DNA of 64,000 bases from Idiomarinaceae bacterium (GTDB lineage: Bacteria; Pseudomonadota; Gammaproteobacteria; Enterobacterales; Alteromonadaceae), in assembly GCA_002685255.1 (NCBI GenBank), contig NYWU01000004.1, forward strand, positions 52,600-116,599. The letters are read 5' to 3'. Positions 33,321-42,835 of the stretch are shown here, piece after piece (within the stretch, counting starts at the first letter, position 1; every line of letters starts with the position of its first letter). The notes under the pieces were generated by a model. The model was not told where the DNA came from, did not search any database, and saw only the letters and a list, made by a program, of their open reading frames with translations. Both the position numbers and the translations under genes were made by a program.

Positions 33321-34928
33321 TCAGCGGCGTGTTAAGAATTCAACTAATGGCGCAAAACGCATGGGCGTTGCCTCGAGAAACCCCTGCATCACATCAGTTT
33401 CAAGCTGCTGTACCATCGCTTTTTCGGCGACCGTCTCGACCCCTTCTGCAACGGTATTTAAGCCCAGTTCGTGCGCCATACCAATTATACCGCGCACGAT
33501 TGCCTGATTAGCATTATTCGCATCAATTCCTCGAATAAAGCTACGATCGAGCTTTACATCACTGATAGGCATTTGTGTTAGGTAACGTAAGTTAGAGAAA
33601 CCTGTACCAAAATCATCGAGCGCAATAGCTATCCCCATATCGGTGAGCTTATCGAGCGTAGCCACAGCGCTCTGCGCATTTCTCAACATCATTGACTCGG
33701 TAATCTCGAGCTTAATCTCTGAAGGCGTTATTTCAGTGTCGATAATCACTTTTTCCAGTTGCTCGACAAAATCACTGCGAGTGATATGAACCGTAGATAC
33801 GTTGACTGACATACGAGCACCTTTAGCAAGCAACGGCTTGAGCTGCTTCCAATCGCGAAATGCTTGCCGCATGATCCAGTAACTCAGCGGAATGACTTGG
33901 CCCGAGCTTTCCAAGATAGGAATAAATTCTGCGGGCGATAAGTTTTCAATGTCCGGATGACGCCAACGAATAAGGGCCTCTAAGCCACATACAGTATTCG
34001 ACGCTAAGCATATTTGCGGCTGATACACTAAATGAAACTGATCTTTGTCGATGCCTTTTTGCACCGAGTTCCGAATCGCCAACGCGCGGTTGAGCTCATC
34101 GTTAAAGGATTTATCAAACCATTGGAAGGTGTTTTTGCCCGCTCGCTTAGCCTCGAACATCGCAATATCGGCTTGCTGGATCATGACTTCCGCACGATTC
34201 ATACGCTCTTTGCAATACGTCACCCCGGCGCTGGCAGTAATATAGATATCGGTACTTTCGATTTTATAAGGACGCGCGATATCATCAAGAATCCTTTGCG
34301 TTACTATCGCTGCGTCTTGACGCGCTTCTAACCCCGTCAGGATCATTAAAAACTCATCGCCACTAAGACGAGTCAGCGTATCCGAGTTCCGTAATTGGTT
34401 GCGAATACGCCCCGCGACGACTTGCAGTAGCTTGTCGCCCATTTCATGACCTAAACTATCATTAATCGCTTTAAAGCCGTCTAAGTCTAAAAAGACAACC
34501 GCAGTGAGCGTTTTCTCGCAACTCTCCGATAAGCAGTGCCGCTGCAGGCGTTTAATAAATTGGGTGCGGTTAGGTAACCCAGTTAACGGGTCATGTTGCG
34601 ATAAAAATGGCAGATGCTCAGATTGGCTCAACTTCATGTTGAACGGGTGCAAGTAAATCAGATACTGTTGGCACTCATCATCGGTAACGCTGATGGCACA
34701 ATAGTAAACAGGCTGTCCACTGCGCTCATCCACCTGAAAAGAGCTCGATAGGAATTCCTTTTCGTCTGATGGCAACTGAATTGCCAAGTGCTGACCTAAA
34801 TGCGCATGGTCACCGAGTAATAGCTTGGCGCCCTGATTGGCATATGTGATTGCGCAATCGCGGTCAACAATGACAATCGCTATACGGCTTTTATCGAAGA
34901 TTTCATAACGCGCACAGGTATATTCCAT
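33321..34928 (-). CDS. PAS-GGDEF-EAL cyclic-di-GMP protein
   Basis: 535 residues: a PAS-like sensor (about 1-95), a GGDEF domain whose signature is SGDEF (189-193), and an EAL domain with EALIRW (317-322) and DDFGTGFSNLRYL. The EAL site looks complete, so c-di-GMP phosphodiesterase activity is likely. The first Gly of GGDEF is Ser, which may leave a GTP-binding regulatory domain or a weak cyclase. No membrane segment. It is 11 bases downstream of the kinase-like gene and so co-transcribed. Placed beside flagellar genes, a role in motility is plausible but inferred. Confidence 0.88.
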   Translation of the reverse strand: MEYTCARYEIFDKSRIAIVIVDRDCAITYANQGAKLLLGDHAHLGQHLAIQLPSDEKEFLSSSFQVDERSGQPVYYCAISVTDDECQQYLIYLHPFNMKLSQSEHLPFLSQHDPLTGLPNRTQFIKRLQRHCLSESCEKTLTAVVFLDLDGFKAINDSLGHEMGDKLLQVVAGRIRNQLRNSDTLTRLSGDEFLMILTGLEARQDAAIVTQRILDDIARPYKIESTDIYITASAGVTYCKERMNRAEVMIQQADIAMFEAKRAGKNTFQWFDKSFNDELNRALAIRNSVQKGIDKDQFHLVYQPQICLASNTVCGLEALIRWRHPDIENLSPAEFIPILESSGQVIPLSYWIMRQAFRDWKQLKPLLAKGARMSVNVSTVHITRSDFVEQLEKVIIDTEITPSEIKLEITESMMLRNAQSAVATLDKLTDMGIAIALDDFGTGFSNLRYLTQMPISDVKLDRSFIRGIDANNANQAIVRGIIGMAHELGLNTVAEGVETVAEKAMVQQLETDVMQGFLEATPMRFAPLVEFLTRR

Positions 34929-34939
34929 AGCCTAATCCT

Positions 34940-35944
34940 TTAGTTTCTAGCTCTGGTTCGCCAGGTGACTTCAATCCGTGTTCCGCGCTCACCCACCGGA
35001 AAAGCGCTAATAGCAGCTTGATGCCTGATCGCAATCAACGCACATTTAGCTAGTCCAATGCCGACGCCAGCCGTACTTAAATCATTACCCCGTTGAAAAG
35101 GCAGCATCGCTCTCTCGTCCAGTTCAGCATAAATGCCGATACCATTGTCTTCAACTATCAACCGACAATGGCCCATCTCCGTTACTTCAGTCACAACACT
35201 AATTTTGAGCGGTACACACGTATCACGAAACTTAATCGCATTTTCGACCAGTTCATACACTAGAGTCGTCGCTAACTTTGCGTCCACGAGCGCTGAATGC
35301 TGACAGTCATTGACGACTGAACCGCCAATACGCCTAAGCTCAAACGCGAACGCCTCTTCAGCGGACTCAATTAAGTTGCACCAACGAATATGTTGTAAAT
35401 TAAGTTTAGCATTGATCAACGAGAGCCACTCTAAGCCCTGTGTTATATAGACCCGTTGATTTTTTAAACACTCGGCTACAGAATCAGGCATCTGACCGTG
35501 GCTTTCTTCTAACACCTTTGTAATCGAATGCCGCGTTGGCTCTAACGCACGATCGGCTAAACGCTGTGTGAATACGCCGACTAAGCGACTCAACTCGTGC
35601 TCAACTGACGTTTGTTGATTATCACTCAAACTCAGCAGGTGATATTGCGCGACGCGATGTTGGTGTACATTAAGTGTCTTACCAGCTTGAATCGGGTGTT
35701 CGATTTCAAGTGAAGCGGTCTCACGGTCGAGGATCGATGTCAGTGGTTCGATAAGCCAACGCGGTTTCTGAGAAGAAGCCGTTTTAAACAGCGTATCGAA
35801 ATGCGTGTTATGCCATAAATAGTTTCGTTGCCGATCGAAACAAATAATCGCTAACTGAAGCGGCTCGTAGAGCCGTTGTATTGTATGCAGAGGAACGTCC
35901 ATGTTGGTTTTACCAAACCAACGCCTTGGACTCATACTTGCCAT
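34940..35944 (-). CDS. Soluble histidine-kinase-like ATPase
   Basis: 334 residues. A PAS-like N-terminus (about 20-105) is followed by helices and a HATPase_c domain with an N-box (YELVENAIKF, 230-239), G1 (VEDNGIGI, 264-271) and G2 (GVGIGLA, 293-299). The only candidate H-box is VEHELSRLVG around His116, which departs from known HisKA motifs, so autophosphorylation is uncertain. No membrane segment or receiver. Likely co-transcribed with the PAS-GGDEF-EAL gene; the two probably act in one signal path. Confidence 0.7.
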   Translation of the reverse strand: MASMSPRRWFGKTNMDVPLHTIQRLYEPLQLAIICFDRQRNYLWHNTHFDTLFKTASSQKPRWLIEPLTSILDRETASLEIEHPIQAGKTLNVHQHRVAQYHLLSLSDNQQTSVEHELSRLVGVFTQRLADRALEPTRHSITKVLEESHGQMPDSVAECLKNQRVYITQGLEWLSLINAKLNLQHIRWCNLIESAEEAFAFELRRIGGSVVNDCQHSALVDAKLATTLVYELVENAIKFRDTCVPLKISVVTEVTEMGHCRLIVEDNGIGIYAELDERAMLPFQRGNDLSTAGVGIGLAKCALIAIRHQAAISAFPVGERGTRIEVTWRTRARN

Positions 35945-36019
35945 CTCTCAATCCTTGAGCACATCTTTCGTAATCCATTACGTTAGAAGTATCACGCTTA
36001 CTAGCTGATTGACAAGCGT

Positions 36020-36805
36020 TTATTTGTCTTTAAACGGGAGCGCAAGTAGGGTCCAAAAAGGGGTATTGCGCTGCTCTTCGCGAAACTCACGCAAGCCAAT
36101 ATCGACGTTGTCGGAGCCCGCATGCGGTTGATCAGTGTAACTACCAAACAGCCAATCCCACCACACCACACTAAATCCATAGTTACTGTTAGTTTCACGC
36201 TTAACACTGCTATGGTGAATCCGATGCAGCTCTTGCGTGATCAACACTTTGCGAACGCCGGTCTCAAGCTTCGCAGGTAACTGCACGTTGCCATGATTAA
36301 ACAACGAGCAGGCGTTTAAAATGATCTCAAAAATTATCACAGCCGCTGCGGGGGCGCCTAACATCAGAATAGTTGCGGCTTTAATAGCTAAACTTAAAAT
36401 CATTTCGATTGGATGAAAACGCACGCCTGTGGTGACATCAAAGTCTGGGTCGGCATGATGAACGCGATGTAAACGCCATAACCAAGGCACTCGGTGGAAT
36501 AAACGGTGCTGCCAGTAAAGCGCCAGATCCAATGCAATCATACTGACCATCACGGCGAGCCATAGCGGCAACTCAAATTGATTAAAGACCCCCCAACCGT
36601 GTTCGGAGGCCCACAGGGCGATCCCCGTCAGCCCCAATGGAACAACTAAGCGCATTAACACGCTCGAGGTGACAATCAGGCCAAGATGACTGCGCCACCG
36701 ATGCCAACGATTGACCCGTCCGCTGCGCTTAGGGCGTTTCGCCTCCCACACGAGCATGAGTGCTAAAACCGCCACAAAAATGCTTAATCGAATCCATGCT
36801 TCCAT
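36020..36805 (-). CDS. Sterol desaturase/fatty acid hydroxylase family membrane protein
   Basis: 261 residues with three or four membrane segments in the first 160. The di-iron histidine clusters are all present: HRLFH (100-104), HRVHH (113-117), His171 in FNHGN and HRIHH (194-198). Such proteins hydroxylate or desaturate lipid chains or sterol-like and carotenoid substrates with O2. The substrate here is unknown. It begins four bases after the ynjF-like gene and is the last gene of the 36020-45857 cluster, which suggests a modified membrane lipid or a hydrophobic substrate. Confidence 0.85.
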   Translation of the reverse strand: MEAWIRLSIFVAVLALMLVWEAKRPKRSGRVNRWHRWRSHLGLIVTSSVLMRLVVPLGLTGIALWASEHGWGVFNQFELPLWLAVMVSMIALDLALYWQHRLFHRVPWLWRLHRVHHADPDFDVTTGVRFHPIEMILSLAIKAATILMLGAPAAAVIIFEIILNACSLFNHGNVQLPAKLETGVRKVLITQELHRIHHSSVKRETNSNYGFSVVWWDWLFGSYTDQPHAGSDNVDIGLREFREEQRNTPFWTLLALPFKDK

Positions 36806-36809
36806 TGCT

Positions 36810-37424
36810 TTACTCGTGTGCCTTTAACGTATTGAACCCCGCCCAAATACGGGTCGCCGTCGTCACCCAACACACCGCACCAAATAGCCAAGCGATGATG
36901 CCAAAATGCTGAGGCAGTAAACACAACAAAACAAAAACCGCAAAGGTTTCAAACCCCTCAGCGAGTCCGCCCATGTAATACATCGACTTGTTCGGATAGT
37001 GAGGGTTATCCAGCCCCCGTTTTGACGCCTGCACGGCAAAGGCTAAAAAGCTGGTGCCGGTGCCAACGAAAGACAACATTAAGAAGAGCCCAGGTAACAG
37101 ATGCTCGTGTGGACTATTTAAAATAAACCCAACCACCACCGCTTGATAGAAAATAAAGTCCAGTACGATATCTAAAAAGCCACCGGCATCGGTCGTTTGG
37201 GTGCGCCGAGCCACAGCTCCGTCTAGGCCGTCAGCAAGACGGTTCAACAAAACTGCCACAAGCGCCAGCTCAAACGCGCCCGCCATCAATAATGGTAGTG
37301 CGAGTACGCCGATAACAAAACCGACTAAAGTAATCTGATTAGCCGTCACAGCACGACGAACCAACAGACGCGCCGGCTTATCCAAAAGTCGCTGTAAAGG
37401 AGGTATGAGATAGCGATCAATCAT
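36810..37424 (-). CDS. ynjF: YnjF-like CDP-alcohol phosphatidyltransferase
   Basis: 204 residues, mostly membrane helices. The class motif D-x2-D-G-x2-A-R ... G-x3-D-x3-D is complete (Asp65, Asp68, Gly69, Ala72, Arg73, Gly81, Asp85, Asp89). The enzyme joins a CDP-activated lipid with an alcohol; E. coli YnjF is the closest known member by size and neighbours (ynjBCD). The alcohol acceptor is unknown. It overlaps the ATPase gene by eight bases. Confidence 0.8.
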   Translation of the reverse strand: MIDRYLIPPLQRLLDKPARLLVRRAVTANQITLVGFVIGVLALPLLMAGAFELALVAVLLNRLADGLDGAVARRTQTTDAGGFLDIVLDFIFYQAVVVGFILNSPHEHLLPGLFLMLSFVGTGTSFLAFAVQASKRGLDNPHYPNKSMYYMGGLAEGFETFAVFVLLCLLPQHFGIIAWLFGAVCWVTTATRIWAGFNTLKAHE

Positions 37425-38040
37425 AATAATACTGTTCTAAGTTCACGACTTTCCCCGGCGCATCAGCCGCATCGTGGGTGACTAAGATGGCGGGCATATT
37501 GGCGGCCATCAGTTTAGACCAGGTAAATTCACGTATGGTCGTCCTTAGTTTTACGTCGAGCGCTGAAAAGGGTTCATCCAGCAATAAACTTCGCGGCGCT
37601 GCCGCTAGGCTACGTAGCAATGCGATTCGAGCGCGCTGCCCACCGCTGAGCTGGTCAGGATAGGCTTTTGCGTAATGCGCTAAATCGACTGACTGCAATT
37701 GTTGCGCGACCCAGTCGTGTCGGTGCGCATGCCTTTTGGGTAGCGCAAAAAGCAAATTCTGAGCAACTGTCATATGAGGAAATAAATCGGCCTGCTGTGT
37801 GACCAAGCCAATTTGCCGCCGTTCAATAGGCCACTGCCCCAAGTCATTACCATCCAACGTCAGTTGGCCCTCGATAGTTACACCCGGCTGATCGACACCC
37901 AGTATCCACTGCAATAAGCTGGATTTACCTATACCACTCGCCCCAGTTAATGTGAGGACGTCTCCCGCCGCTACAAAGAGCTTAGGAATCACCAATTGAT
38001 GGTGTTTAAACACCATAGTGAGATGATTAATTTCGAGCAC
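37417..38040 (-). CDS. ynjD: YnjD-like ABC transporter ATP-binding protein
   Basis: 207 residues from a GTG at 38040 preceded by GGGGGA. A longer frame to 38106 adds residues unlike an ABC protein and runs far into the permease gene. Walker A GASGIGKSS (33-41), signature LSGGQ (131-135) and Walker B LLLDEP (152-157) are intact. It drives import through the YnjC-like permease. The protein is shorter than polyamine or iron ATPases, lacking their C-terminal regulatory domain, as YnjD does. Confidence 0.82.
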   Translation of the reverse strand: MLEINHLTMVFKHHQLVIPKLFVAAGDVLTLTGASGIGKSSLLQWILGVDQPGVTIEGQLTLDGNDLGQWPIERRQIGLVTQQADLFPHMTVAQNLLFALPKRHAHRHDWVAQQLQSVDLAHYAKAYPDQLSGGQRARIALLRSLAAAPRSLLLDEPFSALDVKLRTTIREFTWSKLMAANMPAILVTHDAADAPGKVVNLEQYYYD

Positions 38041-39625
38041 GTGTCCCCCATAAAACCAACATAAATACGCTCCAAACACTCGCCCATTGTGCCAGCGCAT
38101 AGACACTACCGAGCCGCCAGTCCCCTCCTGATGCTATGCTGACTGCTTCAGTCGTCAATGTGGGGTGTGTCACCGGTGCCAGCCATTGCGTGGGCAAATA
38201 CTGAGCGACGCTGATTGAAAACGCCATCGCCCAAGCTAACGCTAATGGCCGCTTTAACATCGGGACTAACACTTTAAACCATGCCGCCCAAGGACCATAG
38301 CCCAAACTGCGCGCTTGCCAAAGCCACCGTCTGGGATAAGCGTGGTAAGCGCCGTGCAATGTTAAGTACGCATAAGGAAAACAAAACACAGTATGAGACC
38401 ATAACAACCCAATAAATCCGTTATCGGGTCCGATGGTCTGCTGCCAGCTCAAAACCAAGACTAACTGTGGAATCATTAGCATGGTTAACCATCCACCATT
38501 CAGTGTGTGTTGCTGGCTTTGAGCTTGCACTTCCAGTAACGCGATGGCTGACAGCCAAGCCAGCGTGGCGCTGAGCGCGGCAAGTATCCAGGTGTTGTAT
38601 AGCAAAGGTGCAATATAAGGCCACTCCGTTAACCAGCGCGACCATTGCCAGCCTTGCGGCCATAGTGACGGATAAAACCACGACTGCTGACCTGACTGAA
38701 GTAACAAGCTGATAAAAATACTCATCGCTAACAGGGCCCAAAACCAAGGCGTAGTCGCACGTTTGACGCTGCTTTTAGCAGCGCATGCGCGCTTTCCCGT
38801 CAAAGCAAGGTACCCGAGCCATCGTTGCAATACCCACTCTAGCCCGCGCAGTAACAGTACACTGACGAAAGCGATAACGACTAAAAACAACGAGCCCCAA
38901 CTGACCAGTCCCTGCGTATTATTAGTGAACTGCCAATTAAGTTGATAAACCTCATGAGCAAGGAGTGCAGGCGCATTGGGTCCGACAAGTAACGGAATAT
39001 CGACCACAGAAACCGTGTAAATGGCAATGATGTAAAGCGGCAAACGAATTCGTTTAAGTAACGCCGGTACGACAATTAACCACCAAAATCTGCGGTGACT
39101 ATAGCCTAACGCCTGTGCTTGCTGTTGCCAGGGTTGAATCGGCATCTGTTGAACATTCGCCTGCGCCATTAATAATAAAAATGGCAACTCCTTGAGTACG
39201 AGCACAACCATCAGGGTAAAGGTACTCTTACCGCTGAGCGCACTGGACTGTATGGGTCCTTGCCACATGGGTAATAACCCATCAACCAAGCGTACTAGCC
39301 AACCCGAAGGACTCACCAGCCACAACAAGCCAATGGCAAAGGCGACGTGGGGCACGGCAATAAAACTAGCCCAAGTCGCATTAAGGTGCCTCCCCCGTGC
39401 GCCAGCAAGAGCCGCAAGCAGCACTAAGGCGCTGGTGGTTAATGTCACCGATAGAGTTAGCCATGCACTATTACCTAACGCGCTGAGCGCGCCAACCAAC
39501 GATCCTCCAAACGGTGTCGTTGAATTGTGCCAAACGACAACCCCAAGCGGTATTATCAGCCACAACAGTGCTATCGCCGTGCGCACCAAACGGTGCATCG
39601 CTAACGGGGGTAACGTTGTTGCCAT
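38027..39625 (-). CDS. ynjC: YnjC-like fused ABC permease
   Basis: 532 residues with about twelve membrane segments in two related halves, the fused permease form of YnjC and ThiP. Each half carries a binding-protein-dependent loop; the second reads LGYGPWAAWFKVLVPMLKRP. An alternative ATG at 39598 would leave a two-base gap to the binding protein instead of a 25-base overlap. The start is not settled by a ribosome site. The substrate is not shown by sequence. Confidence 0.82.
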   Translation of the reverse strand: MATTLPPLAMHRLVRTAIALLWLIIPLGVVVWHNSTTPFGGSLVGALSALGNSAWLTLSVTLTTSALVLLAALAGARGRHLNATWASFIAVPHVAFAIGLLWLVSPSGWLVRLVDGLLPMWQGPIQSSALSGKSTFTLMVVLVLKELPFLLLMAQANVQQMPIQPWQQQAQALGYSHRRFWWLIVVPALLKRIRLPLYIIAIYTVSVVDIPLLVGPNAPALLAHEVYQLNWQFTNNTQGLVSWGSLFLVVIAFVSVLLLRGLEWVLQRWLGYLALTGKRACAAKSSVKRATTPWFWALLAMSIFISLLLQSGQQSWFYPSLWPQGWQWSRWLTEWPYIAPLLYNTWILAALSATLAWLSAIALLEVQAQSQQHTLNGGWLTMLMIPQLVLVLSWQQTIGPDNGFIGLLWSHTVFCFPYAYLTLHGAYHAYPRRWLWQARSLGYGPWAAWFKVLVPMLKRPLALAWAMAFSISVAQYLPTQWLAPVTHPTLTTEAVSIASGGDWRLGSVYALAQWASVWSVFMLVLWGTRARN

Positions 39626-40686
39626 TGTTGCTCAAGGTAGGCTTGCCAGCTGACATGAAACTCAGCCGCGACTGGCAGCATCGCCGGCATATCGGGTAGC
39701 GTGATATCCAATACCGTCGGATCGCCCCAGCCCGATAAGTCGGCTTTTTTACGTTGCGCAGCCTCAGATAAGAAGAACTTAACAACCTGCTTCGCGGCTT
39801 GAGGATGACCACTGCTATTTGGAACCGCTAAATAATGACTATTACTAATCGCTGCCGAACCCAAGGTAACTCGTTTGGTGTCCGGCGGCACTCGTCCCTG
39901 ATTGACGAGCGTTTTAACCTCATTAGGATTAAACGACGGCGCGACATCAAGTTGCTTGTTAGCAAACCAATTAAGTTGCTGAGCAGCGCTGGATGGGTAG
40001 TTCTCGCCCCCCTGCCATAATAACGGCTGTAACTCATCTAAATAGGCCCATAACGGCGCTGTTAGTTTTTCAGCGTCGACCGCATCGACTGGTTTGCGAA
40101 ATGCCTCATCTTGCTCAGAAAGCGACAGCAATAATGATTTTAAAAACGTGGTGCCATGAAACTCCGGCGGTTTCGGATACGCAATACGACCGGGATGCTC
40201 GGCAGCATACTCCAGTAATTCAGCTGCACTGATGTGATCAGCTGCAAAGCATGTTGCACAGGTTAACAGGTAAAACTGCCCAACGCCCCACGGTACTTCA
40301 AGGTCAGCGACCGCTTCACCAAAGTCGTTTTGCCAACTCAGTTGATCATTCAATCTATCTTTAATATTCAGTTCGGTGAGTATCGACATCAAGCGGTCAG
40401 CCTCTTTCAACGCATGAAAGTTCTCGCCATTAATCCATATTAAATCGGCGTTGCTCTGACCATCAACCAGTTGCTTAACCACCTCAGCGATATCAGCCAC
40501 CTTCACGTGTTGTAACTGAATACCTTGCGGTCGCAGTTCCTTGGCGGCCCAGCGAATGTAATCATTAACGGCGGGATTACCGCCCCACGCATAAAAATAA
40601 ACGGGCGTCGGCTTACCTTGTGCCGAACTGTTTGTCGGAAAGCCCATTATTGATATCGCGGTCAGTAGTAAAAACACATATTTCAT
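39601..40686 (-). CDS. ynjB: YnjB-like periplasmic substrate-binding protein
   Basis: 361 residues from the ATG at 40686, which overlaps the oxidoreductase stop (ATGA). A signal peptide ends near SSAQ (22). The mature protein is a type II solute-binding fold of the YnjB family with IWINGENF (83-90). Cys143 and Cys146 form a CxxC in LTCATCF, an unusual feature in a periplasmic binding protein that could be a disulfide or a metal ligand. It delivers an unknown solute to YnjC/YnjD. Confidence 0.82.
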   Translation of the reverse strand: MKYVFLLLTAISIMGFPTNSSAQGKPTPVYFYAWGGNPAVNDYIRWAAKELRPQGIQLQHVKVADIAEVVKQLVDGQSNADLIWINGENFHALKEADRLMSILTELNIKDRLNDQLSWQNDFGEAVADLEVPWGVGQFYLLTCATCFAADHISAAELLEYAAEHPGRIAYPKPPEFHGTTFLKSLLLSLSEQDEAFRKPVDAVDAEKLTAPLWAYLDELQPLLWQGGENYPSSAAQQLNWFANKQLDVAPSFNPNEVKTLVNQGRVPPDTKRVTLGSAAISNSHYLAVPNSSGHPQAAKQVVKFFLSEAAQRKKADLSGWGDPTVLDITLPDMPAMLPVAAEFHVSWQAYLEQQWQQRYPR

Positions 40687-42824
40687 GAACGTAACCATCG
40701 GTGTAGTTTCTCAACCCACTGTAACAGTTTTTCGGGCGCATGCGCGCGCTTCCACTCGCCCGCTGCATACTTGTTCGCCTCAGCCAACGTGGGGTAACTA
40801 TGAATGGTTCCAAGAATTTTATTCAGTCCGATACCATGCTTCATTGCTAAGACAAACTCGGCCAGTAACTCCCCTGCCTGCGGACCGACAATATTAACCC
40901 CTAAGATCGTGTCTTTACCCGGCTCAGTCAGCACTTTTACACGTCCGTTGGCATTGCCATCGGCTATGGCGCGATCCAGCTCGGCAATGTCATAGCATGT
41001 GGTTTCATAATCAACCTGCTGTGCCTTTGCTTGCTGTTCTGTCAAACCCACATTGGCGACTTGCGGTGAGGTATAGGTAACCCAGGGGATCACCGAGTAA
41101 TCAACACGAAAGCGTTTGAAACGACCAAACAACGCATTCACCGTGGCATACCACGCTTGGTGTGAAGCAACGTGAGTAAACTGATACGGGCCGGCAACAT
41201 CACCACAGGCATAAATATTCGGCAGGCTGGTTTGCATAAACTCATCGACCTGTATGGTTTTACCCTGGTCAATGCCCAGTTCTTTTAAGCCAAAGCCTTC
41301 CAGATTCGCCTGTCTGCCTAGCGCCAACAGCACCCGATCGGCGTGCAATGACTGTTCTCCTTGCTCACTTTCGACCGTGAGCTCAACGCCCTGCTCGGTT
41401 TGGCTAAAGGCTTTCGCCTGGGTGCCCAAATGCAACGTAACGCCATCATCTTGAAGCGCGCGTGCAACATAAGTCGACGTATCCGGGTCTTCGTTCGTCA
41501 ATAACCGCTCACTCATCTCGACCAGATGTACCTCACTGCCCAGTCTTTGAAAGGCTTGTGCCATTTCGCAACCAATCGGTCCACCGCCTAAAATCAATAA
41601 GCGTTTAGGTAACTCGCGGAGCTGCCACAGGTTATCTGATGTCAGGTAGTCAACTTCATTGATGCCCGGTAAGTTCGGCACGAGCGGCCGCGCGCCCGTC
41701 GCCACTACGATATGTTTGGTAGTTAAGCGACGCGACTCGCCGTCTTGCTTGAGTTCCACTTCCCACGGCGATTTGATGGTCGCTTCACCGAGCTCTACAT
41801 TAACACCCAAGCCTTGGTAGCGCTCGACCGAGTCATGCGGCTCAATACGTTGTATCACTTGCTGTACTCGCGCAAGCACTTGCTGAAAGTCCACAGATAC
41901 CGAGTCAACTTTAATACCAAGCTGCTCGCTGTGGCGCATGTGATGCACTTGATTAGCCACGTGCAATAACGCTTTTGAAGGCACACATCCGGTATTAAGG
42001 CAGTCACCCCCCATTTTGTCGCGTTCGATTAAGGTCACTTTGGCTTTCACTGTTGCCGCTATGTAAGCACTGACTAAGCCCGCTGAGCCTGCACCAATGA
42101 CGATAAGGTTATTGTCGTAGTGTTGAGGGCGGGTGAAACCTTTAAACGCCCGGCGACGCTTGATAGCTGTAAGTAACCACTTGGCGATCAGAGGGAAGAT
42201 ACCCAACAACACAAACGCGCCAATGAGATCGGCCGAGACCACATCGCCCACTTGTTCAATTTCTGCGAGCTGAGTACCTGCGTTAACATAAACAACGGTA
42301 CCCAACAACATGCCGACTTGGCTCACCCAGTAGAATGTCCATGTTCTAATCTGTGTAAGACCTAAAGCCAGATTAATCACAAAAAACGGAAAAATGGGTA
42401 CCAGCCGTAAACTCAACAGATAAAAGGCGCCGTCCCGCTTTACGCCGCGATTGATCGCCTCGAGCCGCTGACCAAACTTACTTTGCACCCAGTCTTTTAA
42501 TAAAAAGCGCGCACTTAAAAAGGCCAGCAAAGCACCGACCGAGCTAGCAAAACTGGCTAGTAGCAACCCCCAGCCGAGTCCAAAAATGGCACCGGCACCT
42601 AAGGTTAGGATCGTGGCACCTGGAATCGATAACGCAGTGACCAAAACATAGGCGATGAAGTAGATAGCAAAAGTCAGTAACGGTTCCGTCTCAAACCAGC
42701 CATTAACACGCGCTTGCTGCGCTTTTAGCGTATCAAGATTGAGATACTGCGTAACATCGAACATCACCGCAGCGACAATGGCCGCGATAATCACCAGCGC
42801 CAGCAGAATTTTTTTTACAGACAC
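40683..42824 (-). CDS. VTT (TVP38/DedA-like) membrane domain fused to FAD disulfide oxidoreductase
   Basis: 713 residues. Residues 1-225 hold five to six membrane segments with the VTT core (GAGAIFGLGWGLLLASFASS and LSLRLVPIFPFFVINLALG). Residues 238-713 are a class I pyridine nucleotide-disulfide oxidoreductase with FAD loop VIGAGSAGL, redox pair Cys275/Cys280 in GGDCLNTGCVPSK, NAD(P) loop LGGGPIGCEM and the C-terminal HSYPTLAE base motif. It resembles mercuric reductase and lipoamide dehydrogenase but lacks the C-terminal mercury Cys pair. The disulfide substrate is unknown. The gene is 11 bases after a TonB receptor and overlaps ynjB. Confidence 0.85.
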   Translation of the reverse strand: MSVKKILLALVIIAAIVAAVMFDVTQYLNLDTLKAQQARVNGWFETEPLLTFAIYFIAYVLVTALSIPGATILTLGAGAIFGLGWGLLLASFASSVGALLAFLSARFLLKDWVQSKFGQRLEAINRGVKRDGAFYLLSLRLVPIFPFFVINLALGLTQIRTWTFYWVSQVGMLLGTVVYVNAGTQLAEIEQVGDVVSADLIGAFVLLGIFPLIAKWLLTAIKRRRAFKGFTRPQHYDNNLIVIGAGSAGLVSAYIAATVKAKVTLIERDKMGGDCLNTGCVPSKALLHVANQVHHMRHSEQLGIKVDSVSVDFQQVLARVQQVIQRIEPHDSVERYQGLGVNVELGEATIKSPWEVELKQDGESRRLTTKHIVVATGARPLVPNLPGINEVDYLTSDNLWQLRELPKRLLILGGGPIGCEMAQAFQRLGSEVHLVEMSERLLTNEDPDTSTYVARALQDDGVTLHLGTQAKAFSQTEQGVELTVESEQGEQSLHADRVLLALGRQANLEGFGLKELGIDQGKTIQVDEFMQTSLPNIYACGDVAGPYQFTHVASHQAWYATVNALFGRFKRFRVDYSVIPWVTYTSPQVANVGLTEQQAKAQQVDYETTCYDIAELDRAIADGNANGRVKVLTEPGKDTILGVNIVGPQAGELLAEFVLAMKHGIGLNKILGTIHSYPTLAEANKYAAGEWKRAHAPEKLLQWVEKLHRWLRS

Positions 42825-42835
42825 AACAGCTCCTT

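Noticed and set aside
33170..33330. Genomic island boundary at the tRNA
   Set aside because: No integrase, attachment repeat or mobile gene was found on either side.
40683..42824. Mercuric reductase and mercury resistance
   Set aside because: The C-terminal Cys pair, MerR, MerT and MerP are all missing.
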